Shown: positions 30,064 to 40,189 of the stretch, one piece after another | Layout: the number at the start of each line of letters is the position of its first letter | Position numbering within the stretch: the stretch's first letter is position 1 | DNA from: Pantoea sp. GD03673 | GTDB taxonomy: Bacteria > Pseudomonadota > Gammaproteobacteria > Enterobacterales > Enterobacteriaceae | Direction: 5' to 3' | DNA: 64,000 nt | Assembly (NCBI RefSeq): GCF_029844725.1 | Contig: NZ_JAOCKJ010000006.1 | Location: 310,001-374,000, forward strand | The notes under the pieces: model-generated | What the model saw: the letters and a program-made list of their open reading frames with translations, nothing else | The model's database searches: none | What the model was told of the DNA's origin: nothing | Made by a program: the position numbers and the translations under genes

Positions 30064-30840
30064 ATGGACCTCACTGAATCCCGTCGACTCTATCAACAGC
30101 TGGCCAGCGAGCTAAAAAGCCGCATTGAAACCGGACGCTATCCGGTGGGTGACAAACTGCCAGCTGAGCGCCTGATTGCCGAAGAGATGGAAGTGAGCCG
30201 CACCGTTGTCCGCGAAGCGATCATCATGCTGGAAGTTGAAGGCTATGTGGAAGTCCGCAAAGGCTCCGGTATTCATGTTATCGCCAGTCAGCAGCAGAAT
30301 CGCGTGGCCGCCACCAGCAGCCAGCTGGAATTCGCCACCTTTGGTCCGTTTGAATTGCTGCAGGCGCGCCAGCTGATTGAGAGCAATGTGGCAGAGTTCG
30401 CCGCCACCCAGGTGACGCGTCAGGACATTATCGACCTGATGGCGATTCAGGAAAAAGCCCGCCAGGAGGATCATTTCCGCGACTCCGAGTGGGACATGCA
30501 GTTTCATGTGCGTATCGCACAGTCCACCCAGAACAGTGCCTTAGCCGCCATCGTTGAAAAAATGTGGCTGCATCGTCTGCACAATCCCTACTGGCTTAAA
30601 CTTCACGAACACATCGACCAGCGCAGCATTCTTAGCTGGTGCGACGACCACGATCAGATTCTCAAAGCGCTGATGCGTAAAGATCCCGCCGCCAGCAAAC
30701 TGGCAATGTGGCAACATCTGGAAAATACTAAGCAGATGCTGTTTAACGCGACGGCGGATGATTTTGAATTTAACGTGGACCGTTACATGTTTGGTGAGAA
30801 TCCGGTCATCCTGCCTGACGGGTCAAGTAACGCCCGCTAA
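30064..30840 (+). CDS. exuR: GntR/FadR-family hexuronate repressor
   Basis: A 258-aa repressor of the uxa/exu genes, released by tagaturonate or fructuronate in E. coli. The N-terminal winged helix ([20 protein letters not shown]) is GntR-type, and the helical FCD effector domain has metal-binding His residues ([10 protein letters not shown]). I start at the ATG at 30064 ([18 protein letters not shown]), the family start. Own operator candidate upstream. Confidence 0.96.
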   Translation: MDLTESRRLYQQLASELKSRIETGRYPVGDKLPAERLIAEEMEVSRTVVREAIIMLEVEGYVEVRKGSGIHVIASQQQNRVAATSSQLEFATFGPFELLQARQLIESNVAEFAATQVTRQDIIDLMAIQEKARQEDHFRDSEWDMQFHVRIAQSTQNSALAAIVEKMWLHRLHNPYWLKLHEHIDQRSILSWCDDHDQILKALMRKDPAASKLAMWQHLENTKQMLFNATADDFEFNVDRYMFGENPVILPDGSSNAR

Positions 30841-31163
30841 AAGAGCCTGAAAACATCCTGAGATGGTCAGTTAATCTGCAATAGTGTCAGGTCATGTAAA
30901 GCTCCTTTTTACACGCCGTTTCACAAGGTAAAACTCCTGTTCGCCAGCGAGTTTTCCTGTCTCAGACAGGCGAATTTTGTTACAGTTATCGCCCTTTTAT
31001 TACCCTTTGCGACAGGGGGTTATAAAGTCGCTGATTTAACAATCAATTCTGGAAGGATCCGGAAAATCCCGCCCAGGCTGCGCTCCTAAAATTTATAACG
31101 AAATGCCGGTCTGCGTTTAAGTCCCTGTGGGACATGTTTAACAATGATGTTCAGGAATGATTG
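30841..31163. other. Intergenic region exuR-yqjA
   Basis: No gene seen. It holds a CCTGTC/GACAGG hairpin (about 30957-30971) without a clear T run and two scattered GTAAA words at 30896 and 30928, too far apart for a CpxR box. The yqjA promoter should lie here. Confidence 0.5.
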
Positions 31164-31838
31164 ATGGATATTTTGCAAGCGTTGCTGCATGCCCTGTGGC
31201 AACAGGATTATGAAACCCTCTCCGATCCCACGCTGGTATGGGCTATTTACGGCGTGCTGTTTATGATTTTGTTCCTGGAAAATGGCCTTCTTCCTGCCGC
31301 ATTTCTGCCGGGTGACAGTCTGCTGATTCTGGTCGGCGTTCTGATTGCCAAAGGCACCATGAGTTTCCCCCTGACGATTCTGGTTTTAACCACCGGCGCC
31401 AGTCTTGGCTGCTGGGTAAGCTATATTCAGGGCCGCTGGCTGGGCAATACGCCCACGGTGCAGAAATGGCTCTCACATCTTCCCGCCCAGTATCATCTGC
31501 GTGCGCACAGCCTGTTCCATCGCCACGGCTTGTCTGCGCTGCTGATTGGGCGCTTTATCGCGTTTGTGCGAACCCTGCTGCCGACCATCGCCGGATTATC
31601 AGGCCTCAGCAATGCCCGCTTTCAGTTCTTCAACTGGGTAAGTGCTTTCCTCTGGGTCGTTATTCTGACCGTTATCGGCTTTGCGCTGGGTAAAACCCCG
31701 ATTTTCCGTCGTTACGAAGATGAAATGATGTTCTTCCTGATGATGCTGCCACTGGCGCTGCTGGTCTTTGGTCTGGTGGGATCGCTGGTGGTGTTATGGC
31801 GTAAGCGTCAGGCGAATCAAAACGGGAAAGCCGAGTAA
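31164..31838 (+). CDS. yqjA: DedA-family inner-membrane protein YqjA
   Basis: A 224-aa DedA protein; in E. coli YqjA supports proton-motive-force-dependent alkaline and envelope stress tolerance. DedA elements [16 protein letters not shown] and [16 protein letters not shown], with the functional acidic and Arg residues, are present, and about five hydrophobic segments. AGGA at 31153-31156 favours the ATG at 31164. Its stop shares one base with the mzrA start, so the genes are coupled. Confidence 0.96.
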   Translation: MDILQALLHALWQQDYETLSDPTLVWAIYGVLFMILFLENGLLPAAFLPGDSLLILVGVLIAKGTMSFPLTILVLTTGASLGCWVSYIQGRWLGNTPTVQKWLSHLPAQYHLRAHSLFHRHGLSALLIGRFIAFVRTLLPTIAGLSGLSNARFQFFNWVSAFLWVVILTVIGFALGKTPIFRRYEDEMMFFLMMLPLALLVFGLVGSLVVLWRKRQANQNGKAE

Positions 31839-32185
31839 TGAAACTGCTGCAGGCTATTCCTAAACGGTGGATACCGTGGTTGATTGCTGGCGCGCTCGCG
31901 CTGATCGCACTTTGCGTCGTCCCTCCTCTGATGCAGCACGAGACGGTAGTGCAGATTCGGGTTTCTCATGCTGGCGCAACGCTGCCTGATGGCTTTTATC
32001 TCTATCAGCAATTAAGTGCGCAGGGTATTCGGATTAAAAGCATCACACCTGCGGGTGACGCCCTTATCATCCATTTTGACAGCGAAGAGCAAAGCCTGGC
32101 GGCGCAAAAAGTATTACGCCGCCTGCTGCCACAGGGCTTTATTGTGGCCCAGCACGAGCACGCTCAGCACCTTTCCCTCGCGTAA
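31838..32185 (+). CDS. mzrA: EnvZ/OmpR modulator MzrA
   Basis: A 115-aa inner-membrane protein with one N-terminal membrane segment (about residues 14-32) and a periplasmic domain. In E. coli it binds EnvZ and links the Cpx and EnvZ/OmpR systems. Overlaps yqjA by one base. Confidence 0.92.
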   Translation: MKLLQAIPKRWIPWLIAGALALIALCVVPPLMQHETVVQIRVSHAGATLPDGFYLYQQLSAQGIRIKSITPAGDALIIHFDSEEQSLAAQKVLRRLLPQGFIVAQHEHAQHLSLA

Positions 32186-32203
32186 TCAGCCCGTCTCTTT
32201 TCT

Positions 32204-32239
32204 TTTCAGGCCGCCACAGCATGATGTGGCGGCCTGAAA
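32204..32239. repeat. Perfect 15-bp inverted repeat after mzrA
   Basis: TTTCAGGCCGCCACA at 32204-32218 pairs perfectly with 32225-32239 around the six-base loop GCATGA. No T run follows on either strand, so it is not a standard terminator. It may stabilise the yqjA-mzrA mRNA 3' end or be a REP-like element. Confidence 0.6.
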
Positions 32240-32377
32240 GCCACTCTATCTCCCGGTCTTCTTTGAACTTTTTACTATCGCTGTCTATGCTTAACCGAGA
32301 GTCGATTCTCAGCAGCCGAAATCACACGATGACACGGATGATGGGGGATCAGGTCGCAAAGGAAGGGTCCAGGACCG

Positions 32378-32752
32378 ATGAAATATCAAGTAATGTTGGG
32401 TGTCGTACTGTTTTCGCTGTCGGGTTCGCTGCTGGCGGCAGAATCGCTTTGTGAGCAGAAAGAACAGGATATTCAGCGTGAGATCGGGGTGGCGCAGAAG
32501 CATAACAACCAGCGCCGGGTTAACGGACTGGAGCGCGCGCTGACCGAAGTCCGGGCAGATTGCAGTGATAAAAAGCTCGAGGCCGCTCATCTGGAAAGAA
32601 TTAATGCTCAGAAGCAGAAAGTTGCTGAGCGTGAGCACGCATTAAAGGAAGAGCGTGAAGAGGGCCACGACAGGGAAAAAATTGCTAAGCGACAGGAAAA
32701 ACTGGATGAAGCACGCCGGGAGCTTAAAAAGTTGCAGGCGGAGCCCTATTAA
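32378..32752 (+). CDS. yqjC: DUF1090 periplasmic coiled-coil protein YqjC
   Basis: A 124-aa protein with a signal peptide (cleavage near AA-ES, about residue 21) and a highly charged helical remainder from about residue 40 onward, probably a coiled coil. Two cysteines (CEQKEQ and ADCSDK) could form a disulfide in the periplasm. First gene of yqjCDEK. Function unknown. Confidence 0.9.
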   Translation: MKYQVMLGVVLFSLSGSLLAAESLCEQKEQDIQREIGVAQKHNNQRRVNGLERALTEVRADCSDKKLEAAHLERINAQKQKVAEREHALKEEREEGHDREKIAKRQEKLDEARRELKKLQAEPY

Positions 32753-32787
32753 TCGGAATTAACCAACTGATGTTAAAGGAGTATTTC

Positions 32788-33093
32788 ATGTCTAAAGACA
32801 CATCATCGGAACATTTGCGTGCTGAACTGAAAAACCTTGCCGACACCCTGGAAGAAGTGCTGAGCAGCAGCACTGAAAAATCCAAAGGCGAGCTGGATAA
32901 ACTTCGCAATAAAGCGCGTGTGGCGCTGGATAGCTCACGTGAACGTCTTGGCGAATCAGGCGAGCGTATTGCGGCGACGACCCGCGAAGCGGCGCAGAAA
33001 GCGGAAGGCTATGTGCGTGAAAATCCATGGCATGGCGTGGGTATCGGTGCAGCGATTGGCGTCGCACTGGGCATGCTCATTTCGCGTCGATAA
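32788..33093 (+). CDS. yqjD: Ribosome-associated membrane protein YqjD (ElaB/YgaM family)
   Basis: A 101-aa protein with a helical charged N-terminal part and a single C-terminal membrane segment (about 80-98) ending in Arg-Arg, the tail-anchored DUF883 layout. E. coli YqjD binds ribosomes at the inner membrane in stationary phase. AAAGGAG precedes the ATG at 32788; an in-frame start at 32770 lacks this. Confidence 0.94.
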   Translation: MSKDTSSEHLRAELKNLADTLEEVLSSSTEKSKGELDKLRNKARVALDSSRERLGESGERIAATTREAAQKAEGYVRENPWHGVGIGAAIGVALGMLISRR

Positions 33094-33095
33094 TT

Positions 33096-33491
33096 ATGAC
33101 TGACTCACAGCATAACCACGGCCCGGCTAAAGGGGTCATCAACATCGGCCAGCGCATTGTGACCACGCTGGTTGGCATGGTCGAGACGCGTGTTCGTCTG
33201 GCAGTGGTGGAACTGGAGCACGAGAAAGCGAACCTGATACAGCTGCTGTTGATGGTTGGCCTGACAATGCTGTTTACCGCATTTGGTCTGATGAGCCTGA
33301 TGGTGCTGATCATCTGGGCAGTGGATGCGCAGTACCGTCTGATGGCCATTGGCATCACGACAGGCACGCTTTTCCTGCTGGCTGTTATTTTCGGGTTCTG
33401 GACGCTTCACAAATCACGTCAGTCCACGCTGTTGCGCCACACGCGCAAAGAGCTGGAGACAGACCGTAATTTGCTTGAGGACCAGCGCTGA
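33096..33491 (+). CDS. yqjE: Phage holin-like membrane protein YqjE (DUF1469)
   Basis: A 131-aa inner-membrane protein with two hydrophobic segments (about 48-70 and 78-105) between charged ends, fitting DUF1469/YqjE. Two bases after yqjD; its stop shares one base with the yqjK start. Function unknown. Confidence 0.92.
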   Translation: MTDSQHNHGPAKGVINIGQRIVTTLVGMVETRVRLAVVELEHEKANLIQLLLMVGLTMLFTAFGLMSLMVLIIWAVDAQYRLMAIGITTGTLFLLAVIFGFWTLHKSRQSTLLRHTRKELETDRNLLEDQR

Positions 33492-33775
33492 TGAGCCGCC
33501 GCGAGCGTGAAGAACGCATCCATGAACTGCTTAAGCATGTGCAGCAGCAGCGGCTGGATTTAAGCGCTGCGCGGCGTGACTGGCTGGAAGGCACCGCCCA
33601 CTACGATCGCGGCTGGTTTACTTTCCTCAGCTTACGTCGCTATCTGGCCATCGGCAGCAGCGCCCTGGCTGTTTACTCCATTCGCAGTCCCAACAAGCTG
33701 CTGCGCTGGGCAAAGCGGGGATTCGGTGCATGGAGCACCTGGCGCATGATCAAGTCCGCCCTGCCCCCGCGTTAA
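33491..33775 (+). CDS. yqjK: YqjK-like protein
   Basis: A 94-aa basic protein of the YqjK family, starting MSRREREERIHELL, with a short hydrophobic stretch around 48-65. Last gene of yqjCDEK, coupled to yqjE by a one-base overlap. Function unknown. Confidence 0.9.
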   Translation: MSRREREERIHELLKHVQQQRLDLSAARRDWLEGTAHYDRGWFTFLSLRRYLAIGSSALAVYSIRSPNKLLRWAKRGFGAWSTWRMIKSALPPR

Positions 33776-33783
33776 TCCTGCTT

Positions 33784-33812
33784 AAAGCCGGCCCTGAAAA
33801 GGCCGGCTTTTC
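33784..33812 (+). terminator. Terminator of yqjCDEK
   Basis: AAAGCCGGCC and GGCCGGCTTT pair around a seven-base loop, followed by TTC, eight bases after the yqjK stop. Confidence 0.85.
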
Positions 33813-33977
33813 TTCATCAGAATTTCTGAAGAACACTGACAGTTTATCTCGCTTACAACCTTTCCACGCCGCGATTATCATCTCCAGCTATCAACCCAAT
33901 GAATGCAGAACTGCTTTCAGCGGGCATAAACCCTGCGGGCAGTTTGCCCTGCATCCCTGATAGTGCTGGAGTAAATG

Positions 33978-34388
33978 ATGAAAAAATTCGAAGACGTTGG
34001 TTTGTTACTGGCTCGCATCCTGATGCCAATCCTGTTCATTACGGCTGGCTGGGGCAAAATCACCGGTTACGCAGGCACCCAGCAATATATGGAAGCGATG
34101 GGCGTGCCTGGCTTTATGCTGCCGCTGGTTATTCTGCTGGAGTTTGGTGGCGGTCTGGCCATTCTGTTTGGTTTCCTGACCCGTTTCACCGCCCTGTTCA
34201 CTGCCGGTTTCACCATCCTGACCGCGTTTCTGTTTCACAGTAACTTTGCCGAAGGCGTGAATCAGCTGATGTTCATGAAGAACCTCTCTATCGCCGGTGG
34301 TTTCCTGGTGTTAGGCCTGGTGGGTCCTGGTGCCTATAGCATTGACCGCCTGATCAGCAAAAGAAACCCACAGGCGATTACGCGCTAA
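33978..34388 (+). CDS. yqjF: DoxX-family membrane protein YqjF
   Basis: A 136-aa inner-membrane protein with four hydrophobic segments, DoxX family. GGAG at 33968-33971 favours the second of two adjacent ATGs (33978). In E. coli yqjF is activated by YhaJ in response to nitroaromatic breakdown products; a yhaJ homologue lies at 41648 in this window. Confidence 0.92.
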   Translation: MKKFEDVGLLLARILMPILFITAGWGKITGYAGTQQYMEAMGVPGFMLPLVILLEFGGGLAILFGFLTRFTALFTAGFTILTAFLFHSNFAEGVNQLMFMKNLSIAGGFLVLGLVGPGAYSIDRLISKRNPQAITR

Positions 34389-34419
34389 TCTCACATAAAG
34401 CGCATTGCCACATATACTT

Positions 34420-34449
34420 AACAGGGCGGGGAAATTTCCCCGCCCTGTT
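34420..34449. repeat. Perfect 30-bp palindrome between yqjF and yqjG
   Basis: The 15 bases at 34420-34434 are the exact reverse complement of 34435-34449, with a GC-rich CAGGGCGGGG arm and an AAATTT centre. It ends 15 bases before the yqjG ATG. Only TTT follows, so it may end yqjF transcripts imperfectly or restrict entry into yqjG. Confidence 0.7.
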
Positions 34450-34464
34450 TGCATTGGAGCCATT

Positions 34465-35439
34465 ATGGGACAGTTAATTGACGGTGTCTGGCATGACACC
34501 TGGTACGACACCAAATCTACCGGCGGACGTTTCAGGCGTTCAGAATCGGCTTTTCGCAACTGGGTGACTGCGGATGGCAGTGCTGGTCCGGCAGGTAAAG
34601 CGGGATTTGCCGCCGAGCGTGACCGCTATCATCTTTATGTCTCGCTGGCTTGCCCCTGGGCGCACCGCACGTTGCTGATGCGTCAGCTGAAGGGCCTGGA
34701 TAGCATGATCGATGTCTCCGTGGTTCATCCGCTGATGCTGGAGAATGGCTGGACGTTCGATGACACCTTCCCGGATGCGACCGGCGATAAGCTCTACCAG
34801 AACGAGTTTCTTTATCAGCTCTATCTGCACGCCGATCCGCAATACAGTGGCCGTGTAACTGTTCCGGTATTGTGGGACAAGCAGCAGAACACCATCGTCA
34901 GCAATGAGTCGGCTGATATCATCCGCATGTTCAACAGTGCCTTCGATGCGGTCGGAGCCCGTGCCGGTGACTACTATCCCGTTGCGTTGCGGGAAAAGAT
35001 TGATGAGCTGAATAGCTGGATCTACGATACGGTCAACAACGGCGTGTATAAATCAGGCTTTGCCACGTCGCAGTCCGCTTACGACGAGGCTGTGACTGCG
35101 CTGTTTCATTCGCTGTCGCGGCTGGAGCAGATCCTGGGACAGCACCGCTATCTCACCGGCGATCAGCTGACCGAAGCGGATCTGCGTTTGTGGACGACGC
35201 TGGTGCGCTTCGATCCGGTCTATGTGACCCACTTCAAATGCGATCGTCACCGGATCAGCGATTACAGAAACCTCAGCGGTTTCCTGCGTGACATCTATCA
35301 GATGCCGGGCATTGCAGAAACGGTCAGCCTGCCGCATATCCGCCATCACTACTATTGCAGCCACAAAACCATCAACCCGAACGGCGTCATTTCACTGGGT
35401 CCGGCGTTTGACTGGGATGAGCCGCACGGCCGCGGTTAA
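34465..35439 (+). CDS. yqjG: Glutathionyl-hydroquinone reductase
   Basis: A 324-aa Xi-class glutathione transferase that removes glutathione from glutathionyl-hydroquinones. The catalytic Cys is in LACPWAHRTLL, followed by the thioredoxin-like and helical GST domains; the C-terminus has the extension expected for this class. TTGGAG precedes the ATG at 34465. Same neighbour (yqjF) as E. coli. Confidence 0.96.
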   Translation: MGQLIDGVWHDTWYDTKSTGGRFRRSESAFRNWVTADGSAGPAGKAGFAAERDRYHLYVSLACPWAHRTLLMRQLKGLDSMIDVSVVHPLMLENGWTFDDTFPDATGDKLYQNEFLYQLYLHADPQYSGRVTVPVLWDKQQNTIVSNESADIIRMFNSAFDAVGARAGDYYPVALREKIDELNSWIYDTVNNGVYKSGFATSQSAYDEAVTALFHSLSRLEQILGQHRYLTGDQLTEADLRLWTTLVRFDPVYVTHFKCDRHRISDYRNLSGFLRDIYQMPGIAETVSLPHIRHHYYCSHKTINPNGVISLGPAFDWDEPHGRG

Positions 35440-35459
35440 GCGGCCTGCTGTTAGCTGCC

Positions 35460-35812
35460 GAAAAGCAAAAACCCCGCATAAGCGGGGTTTTCAGAAGAAG
35501 TCGACGCTGACCGTTGAGCCGCGTTCTTTTATAAAGAGCGTCGTGGACAGGCATTCATCGTTGCCCGTACGTCGACCGAAAAGCAAAAACCCCGCTAAAG
35601 CGGGGTTTTCAGAAAAAGTCGACGCTGACCGTTAAGCCGCGTTCTTTTATAAAGAGCGTCGTGGACAGGCATTCATCGTTCCCGTACGTCTCCCGCAAAA
35701 CAAAAACCCCGCCAGAGCGGGGGTTTCAGAAGAAGCCGACGCTGACCGTTAAGCCGCGTTCTTTTATAAAGCGCGTCGTGGACAGGCATTCATCGTTGCC
35801 TGTACGTCGACC
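35460..35812 (-). repeat. Three tandem 117-118-bp repeats downstream of rnpB
   Basis: Units at 35460-35577, 35578-35694 and 35695-35812 are nearly identical. Read on the minus strand each holds a copy related to the last 50-60 bases of RNase P RNA (GATGAATGCCTGTCCACGAC, then GCGGCTTAACGGTCAGC) and a CCCCGC hairpin terminator with a T run. A fourth partial copy is the real rnpB 3' end. E. coli has similar 113-bp repeats after rnpB, as far as I recall. Confidence 0.9.
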
Positions 35813-35816
35813 GAAA

Positions 35817-35846
35817 AGCAAAAACCCCGCCAGAGCGGGGTTTTCA
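35817..35846 (-). terminator. First terminator of rnpB
   Basis: On the minus strand ACCCCGCTCTGGCGGGGTTTTTG forms a GC-rich hairpin with a T run, directly after the mature RNA end. The three repeats add further copies of it. Confidence 0.85.
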
Positions 35847-35851
35847 GAAGA

Positions 35852-36230
<379 letters not shown>

Positions 36231-36238
36231 GGCGCGGG

Positions 36239-36267
36239 ATAATAGGACATTCGCCGACGTTTGTCAC
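36239..36267 (-). promoter_or_regulatory. rnpB promoter overlapping the rsmI stop codon
   Basis: On the minus strand GTGACA (36262-36267) and TATTAT (36239-36244) are 17 bases apart, with a GC-rich CCCGCGCC discriminator leading to the RNA start at 36230. The -35 overlaps the last codons of rsmI. A GC-rich discriminator is typical of growth-rate-controlled stable RNA promoters. Confidence 0.8.
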
Positions 36268-37130
36268 GCCTCTTGCTGCTCCAGTGCATACTTATAAAGG
36301 GCATTTTTCTTCACGCTATGGATCTCAGCGGTCAATGCAGCCGCGCGTTTCAACGGCAGCTCTTTTTGCAGCAGCGCCAGCGTTCGCAGCGCATCGGCCG
36401 GTAACGCGTCGTCGTCCTCAACCTTTTTCCCTTCAACAATCAGCACCATCTCGCCTTTGCGACGATTCTCATCTTCTTTAACCCAGGCCAGCAGCTCACC
36501 GACCGGCGCACCGTGAATCGACTCCCAGGTTTTGGTCAGCTCTCGCGCCAGCACAACGTAACGGTCAGCCCCCAGCTCACTCACCATATCCTGCAGACTG
36601 TCGATCAGACGATGGGTCGATTCATAGAAAATCAGCGTGCGTGGCTCCTGCACCAGCGCCCGCAATGCATCGCAACGGCCTTTGGTTTTGGCGGGCAGAA
36701 ACCCTTCGTAACAGAAACGATCGGATGGCAGTCCTGCGGCACTTAATGCGGCAATGGCAGCGCAGGCACCCGGCAGCGGCACCACACGGATGCCCGCTTC
36801 ACGGCAGCGACGCACCAGATGGTAGCCCGGATCGTTAATCAGCGGTGTGCCAGCATCAGAAACTAAGGCTATGCTTTGACCCTCCTGCAGCTTCGTTAAC
36901 AGCAGTTCAGCCTTGTGCTGCTCGTTGTGGTCATGAAGTGAGAAGAGTCGCGCATTGATGGCGAAATGTTGTAGCAACAGCCCGGTATGACGTGTATCTT
37001 CCGCAGCGACCAGATCGACGCTCGAAAGCACCGTCAGCGCCCGCTGGGTGATATCACCCAAATTACCAATCGGGGTTGGAACGATGTAGAGCGTGCTGGC
37101 AGAAATCTCTGCCCGATCGAGTTGTTTCAT
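36264..37130 (-). CDS. rsmI: 16S rRNA (cytidine1402-2'-O)-methyltransferase
   Basis: SAM-dependent enzyme that 2'-O-methylates C1402 of 16S rRNA. It is 288 aa with the tetrapyrrole-methylase fold: [14 protein letters not shown] near the start, [10 protein letters not shown] and the SAM loop [12 protein letters not shown]. Divergent from lpoA by 62 bases, as in E. coli. Confidence 0.97.
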   Translation of the reverse strand: MKQLDRAEISASTLYIVPTPIGNLGDITQRALTVLSSVDLVAAEDTRHTGLLLQHFAINARLFSLHDHNEQHKAELLLTKLQEGQSIALVSDAGTPLINDPGYHLVRRCREAGIRVVPLPGACAAIAALSAAGLPSDRFCYEGFLPAKTKGRCDALRALVQEPRTLIFYESTHRLIDSLQDMVSELGADRYVVLARELTKTWESIHGAPVGELLAWVKEDENRRKGEMVLIVEGKKVEDDDALPADALRTLALLQKELPLKRAAALTAEIHSVKKNALYKYALEQQEA

Positions 37131-37192
37131 TGTTTCATCCGAATTGCCGATTTAATATTGAGCATCTTGAAAAAAACATCACTGGATACAGT

Positions 37193-39220
37193 ATGCTTCC
37201 TTCAAAAGTCGTTCGTCATAAAGCAGGACGCTTTCTGCCTGTCATTCTTGCTGGGCTGATTTTAGCCGCATGTAGCGGTCAGGGGCCGCAAACCTCAACC
37301 GTCAATATTCAGGGGCCAGTCACCGCCAGCTCCGCTTACTATCTGCAGCAAGCGCAGCAAAGCAGCGATGATAGCAAGACCGACTGGCAATTACTTGCAA
37401 TCCGCGCCCTGTTGAAGGAAGGAAAGTATCCTGAAGCGACGCAGCAACTGAGCCAGTTGCCGCAGCAACTCTCAGAGACGCAGCAACAGGAAAGCCTGCT
37501 GCTGAAAGCGCAATTGCTGATTTCACAGCAGAAAACAAAAGATGCTGACCCCCTGTTAGCGCAAGTTAAAACCGGTTCGCTGTCGCAGGATCAGCTGGCG
37601 CGTTATTACAGCCTGCAGATCGCCAGCGCACAGGGCCGCCCTTCACTCTCGCTGCTGCGCACCTATATTGCGCAGGAGCCGCTGCTGAAAGGCACCGATC
37701 ATCAGGCCAACATTGACGCGACCTGGCAGACACTGACGCAGATGTCGCCGCAGGAAGCCAGCAACCTGGTGATTAATGCCGACGAAAACGTGCTGCAGGG
37801 CTGGCTCGATCTGCTCGCGGTCTGGCGTGCTAACGCGCAGGACGGTGAGATGCTGAAATCCGGCATCAAAGACTGGCAGACCCGCTATCCGCAGAACCCG
37901 GCGGCCAAAACGCTGCCAACGCAGCTAAGTCAGATGCAGAACTACACCAAAGCATCTACCAGCATCATCGCACTGCTGCTGCCACTGAACGGCCAGGCGC
38001 AGGTGTTTGCCAATGCCATCCAGAAAGGCTTCAACGATGCGAAGAACGGCATCTCCGCACCAGTCGCTCAGCCTGCTGCTGCCCAGCCTGCCTCTGCCGA
38101 TGCAACGGCCAGCACGCAACCGGCTGCGGTCGCAGGCTCAGCTTCTGACCCCATCAGCGCACCGCAACAGCAGGCGGCTGATGCCACCTCACAGGCGCAG
38201 CCTCAGTCTCAGCCTGCCGCCGCCGCACCGGCCAGCAATGCGCAGATCAAGGTCTATGACACCAGCAGTCAGCCGATTGAGCAGGTGATGCAGCAGGCAC
38301 AGCAGGATGGTGCCACTATCGTGGTCGGTCCGCTGCTGAAGAGCAACGTTGAGAAGGTCGCCAACAGCCAGACGCCACTGAATGTGCTGGCGCTTAACGA
38401 GCCGGAGAAGATCCAGAACCATCCGAATATGTGCTACTTTGCGCTTTCTCCTGAAGACGAAGCGCGCGATGCCGCGCACCATATCTGGGATCAGGGCAAA
38501 CGCCAGCCGCTGTTGCTGGTGCCGCGGAGTGGACTGGGCGATCGTGTGACCAACGCCTTTGCTCAGGAGTGGCAGACGCTGGGTGGCAGCACGGTCATGC
38601 AGCAGCGCTTTGGATCGACATCTGAGCTGAAACAGGGCATTAACAGCGGCGCGGGCATCAGCTTATCGGGTACGCCAGTGAATGCGGCACCCGCCGAACC
38701 ACAGGGCGTTACGATTGCGGGCCTGACCATTCCGGCACCTGAGCAGGGCACGCCAGATGTGGTCAGCACCAGCAGCGGTGGCGGCGTCGATGCGGTCTAC
38801 ATCGTCTCAACGCAGGATGAACTGCAGCTGATCAAACCCATGATTACCATGCGCACCGGCAGTCGCAGCAACATTTCGCTCTACGCCAGCTCGCGCAGCG
38901 CGCAGGCGGGTGCCGGCCCGGACTTCCGTCTGGAAATGGATGGCCTGCAGTTCAGCGATATTCCCCTGCTCTCCGGCAGCAACCCTGGCCTGATGCAGCA
39001 GACGTCAAAGTCATTTAATAATGACTATTCGCTGGTGCGTCTCTATGCCATGGGAATGGATGCCTGGACGCTGGCGAATCACTTTAACCAGATGCGTCAG
39101 TCACCCGGTTTCACGCTGGATGGCAACACCGGCAAGCTCAGTGCCGACACGGATTGTGTGATCAACAGGAAGTTGACATGGAACCAGTATCGTCGGGGCG
39201 AAATCGCACCGGCCAATTAA
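37193..39220 (+). CDS. lpoA: Outer-membrane lipoprotein activator of PBP1a
   Basis: Outer-membrane lipoprotein that reaches through the periplasm to stimulate PBP1a. I start at the ATG at 37193 ([20 protein letters not shown]); lipobox ILAAC follows at about residue 26. The N-terminal half has TPR-like helices, then a Gln/Ala/Pro/Ser-rich linker (about residues 285-350), then a periplasmic-binding-like C-terminal half. At 675 aa the length fits enterobacterial LpoA. It overlaps yraN. Confidence 0.96.
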   Translation: MLPSKVVRHKAGRFLPVILAGLILAACSGQGPQTSTVNIQGPVTASSAYYLQQAQQSSDDSKTDWQLLAIRALLKEGKYPEATQQLSQLPQQLSETQQQESLLLKAQLLISQQKTKDADPLLAQVKTGSLSQDQLARYYSLQIASAQGRPSLSLLRTYIAQEPLLKGTDHQANIDATWQTLTQMSPQEASNLVINADENVLQGWLDLLAVWRANAQDGEMLKSGIKDWQTRYPQNPAAKTLPTQLSQMQNYTKASTSIIALLLPLNGQAQVFANAIQKGFNDAKNGISAPVAQPAAAQPASADATASTQPAAVAGSASDPISAPQQQAADATSQAQPQSQPAAAAPASNAQIKVYDTSSQPIEQVMQQAQQDGATIVVGPLLKSNVEKVANSQTPLNVLALNEPEKIQNHPNMCYFALSPEDEARDAAHHIWDQGKRQPLLLVPRSGLGDRVTNAFAQEWQTLGGSTVMQQRFGSTSELKQGINSGAGISLSGTPVNAAPAEPQGVTIAGLTIPAPEQGTPDVVSTSSGGGVDAVYIVSTQDELQLIKPMITMRTGSRSNISLYASSRSAQAGAGPDFRLEMDGLQFSDIPLLSGSNPGLMQQTSKSFNNDYSLVRLYAMGMDAWTLANHFNQMRQSPGFTLDGNTGKLSADTDCVINRKLTWNQYRRGEIAPAN

Positions 39221-39573
39221 ATAGCCGTCAGACAGGTGCCGGGCATGAAGAAAATGCCCGGCGCTATCTGGAGCAGGCTGGCCTGATATGGGTCGCCAGT
39301 AATGTTCACTTTCGCAACGGTGAACTTGACCTGATCATGCGGGACGGGCACTGTTGGGTGTTTGTTGAAGTCCGCTACCGGCGCGATGCGCGTTATGGTG
39401 GCGCACTCGCCAGCGTCACCCGGAATAAACAACAAAAGCTGCTGCGCGCTGCCGCTCTCTGGCTGGCGCAACGCGGCGGCAGTTTTGAAACAGTGAATTG
39501 CCGTTTCGACATCATCGCCATTACCGGCACGGCGCTCGAGTGGCTGCCGAATGCCTTTAATGCAGACGTTTAG
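39178..39573 (+). CDS. yraN: UPF0102 nuclease-like protein YraN
   Basis: A 131-aa protein with a PD-(D/E)XK-like pattern: Glu in [20 protein letters not shown] and FVEVRYR. The start at 39178 overlaps the end of lpoA by 43 bases in another frame, as in related genomes. Biochemical role unknown. Confidence 0.92.
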   Translation: MEPVSSGRNRTGQLNSRQTGAGHEENARRYLEQAGLIWVASNVHFRNGELDLIMRDGHCWVFVEVRYRRDARYGGALASVTRNKQQKLLRAAALWLAQRGGSFETVNCRFDIIAITGTALEWLPNAFNADV

Positions 39574-39587
39574 AACCAGGTGGTCGT

Positions 39588-40175
39588 GTGCAGGAAAGAA
39601 TTAAAGCGTGTTTTACCGAAAGTATTCAAACCCAGATTGCCGCAGCCGAGGCGTTGCCCGATGCCATCTCCCGTGCGGCCATGACGCTGGTGCAGTCGTT
39701 ACTGAATGGCAATAAAATCCTGAGCTGTGGCAACGGTGCTTCATCCGCCAATGCACAGCACTTCGCCGCCAGCATGATCAACCGTTTCGAGACCGAGCGT
39801 CCCAGCCTGCCAGCGCTGGCGTTAAGTGCAGACAACGTGATGCTGACAGCGATTGGCAACGACCGTCTGCACGATGAAATTTATGCCAAGCAGGTGCGTG
39901 CACTGGGACATGCAGGCGATGTGTTACTGGCTATCTCAACCCGGGGTAACACCCGCGACATCGTTAAGGCCGTCGAAGCGGCGGTGACACGCGATATGAC
40001 TATCGTTGCGCTTACCGGGTATGATGGCGGAGAGCTCGCCGGACTGCTGGGTCCGCATGATGTGGAAATCCGCATTCCGTCGCACCGCAGCGCCCGTATT
40101 CAGGAGATGCATATGCTCACCGTTAACTGCTTATGCGATCTGATCGATAACACTCTCTTTCCCCATCAGGAATGA
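39588..40175 (+). CDS. diaA: DnaA initiator-associating protein
   Basis: A 195-aa SIS-domain protein that binds DnaA and helps ordered initiation at oriC. It starts with GTG ([20 protein letters not shown] after decoding), almost identical to E. coli DiaA. The SIS motif is [17 protein letters not shown]. Followed 14 bases later by dolP. Confidence 0.97.
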   Translation: MQERIKACFTESIQTQIAAAEALPDAISRAAMTLVQSLLNGNKILSCGNGASSANAQHFAASMINRFETERPSLPALALSADNVMLTAIGNDRLHDEIYAKQVRALGHAGDVLLAISTRGNTRDIVKAVEAAVTRDMTIVALTGYDGGELAGLLGPHDVEIRIPSHRSARIQEMHMLTVNCLCDLIDNTLFPHQE

Positions 40176-40189
40176 CCGAAGGAGCACGA

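Noticed and set aside
30896-30932. CpxR box upstream of yqjA
   Set aside because: The two GTAAA words are 27 bases apart instead of five, so they do not form the known tandem site.
32204-32239. Rho-independent terminator of mzrA
   Set aside because: The hairpin is perfect but no T run follows on either strand.
35460-35812. CRISPR array
   Set aside because: Units are whole 117-118-bp duplications of rnpB-derived sequence, with no short repeats separated by unique spacers.
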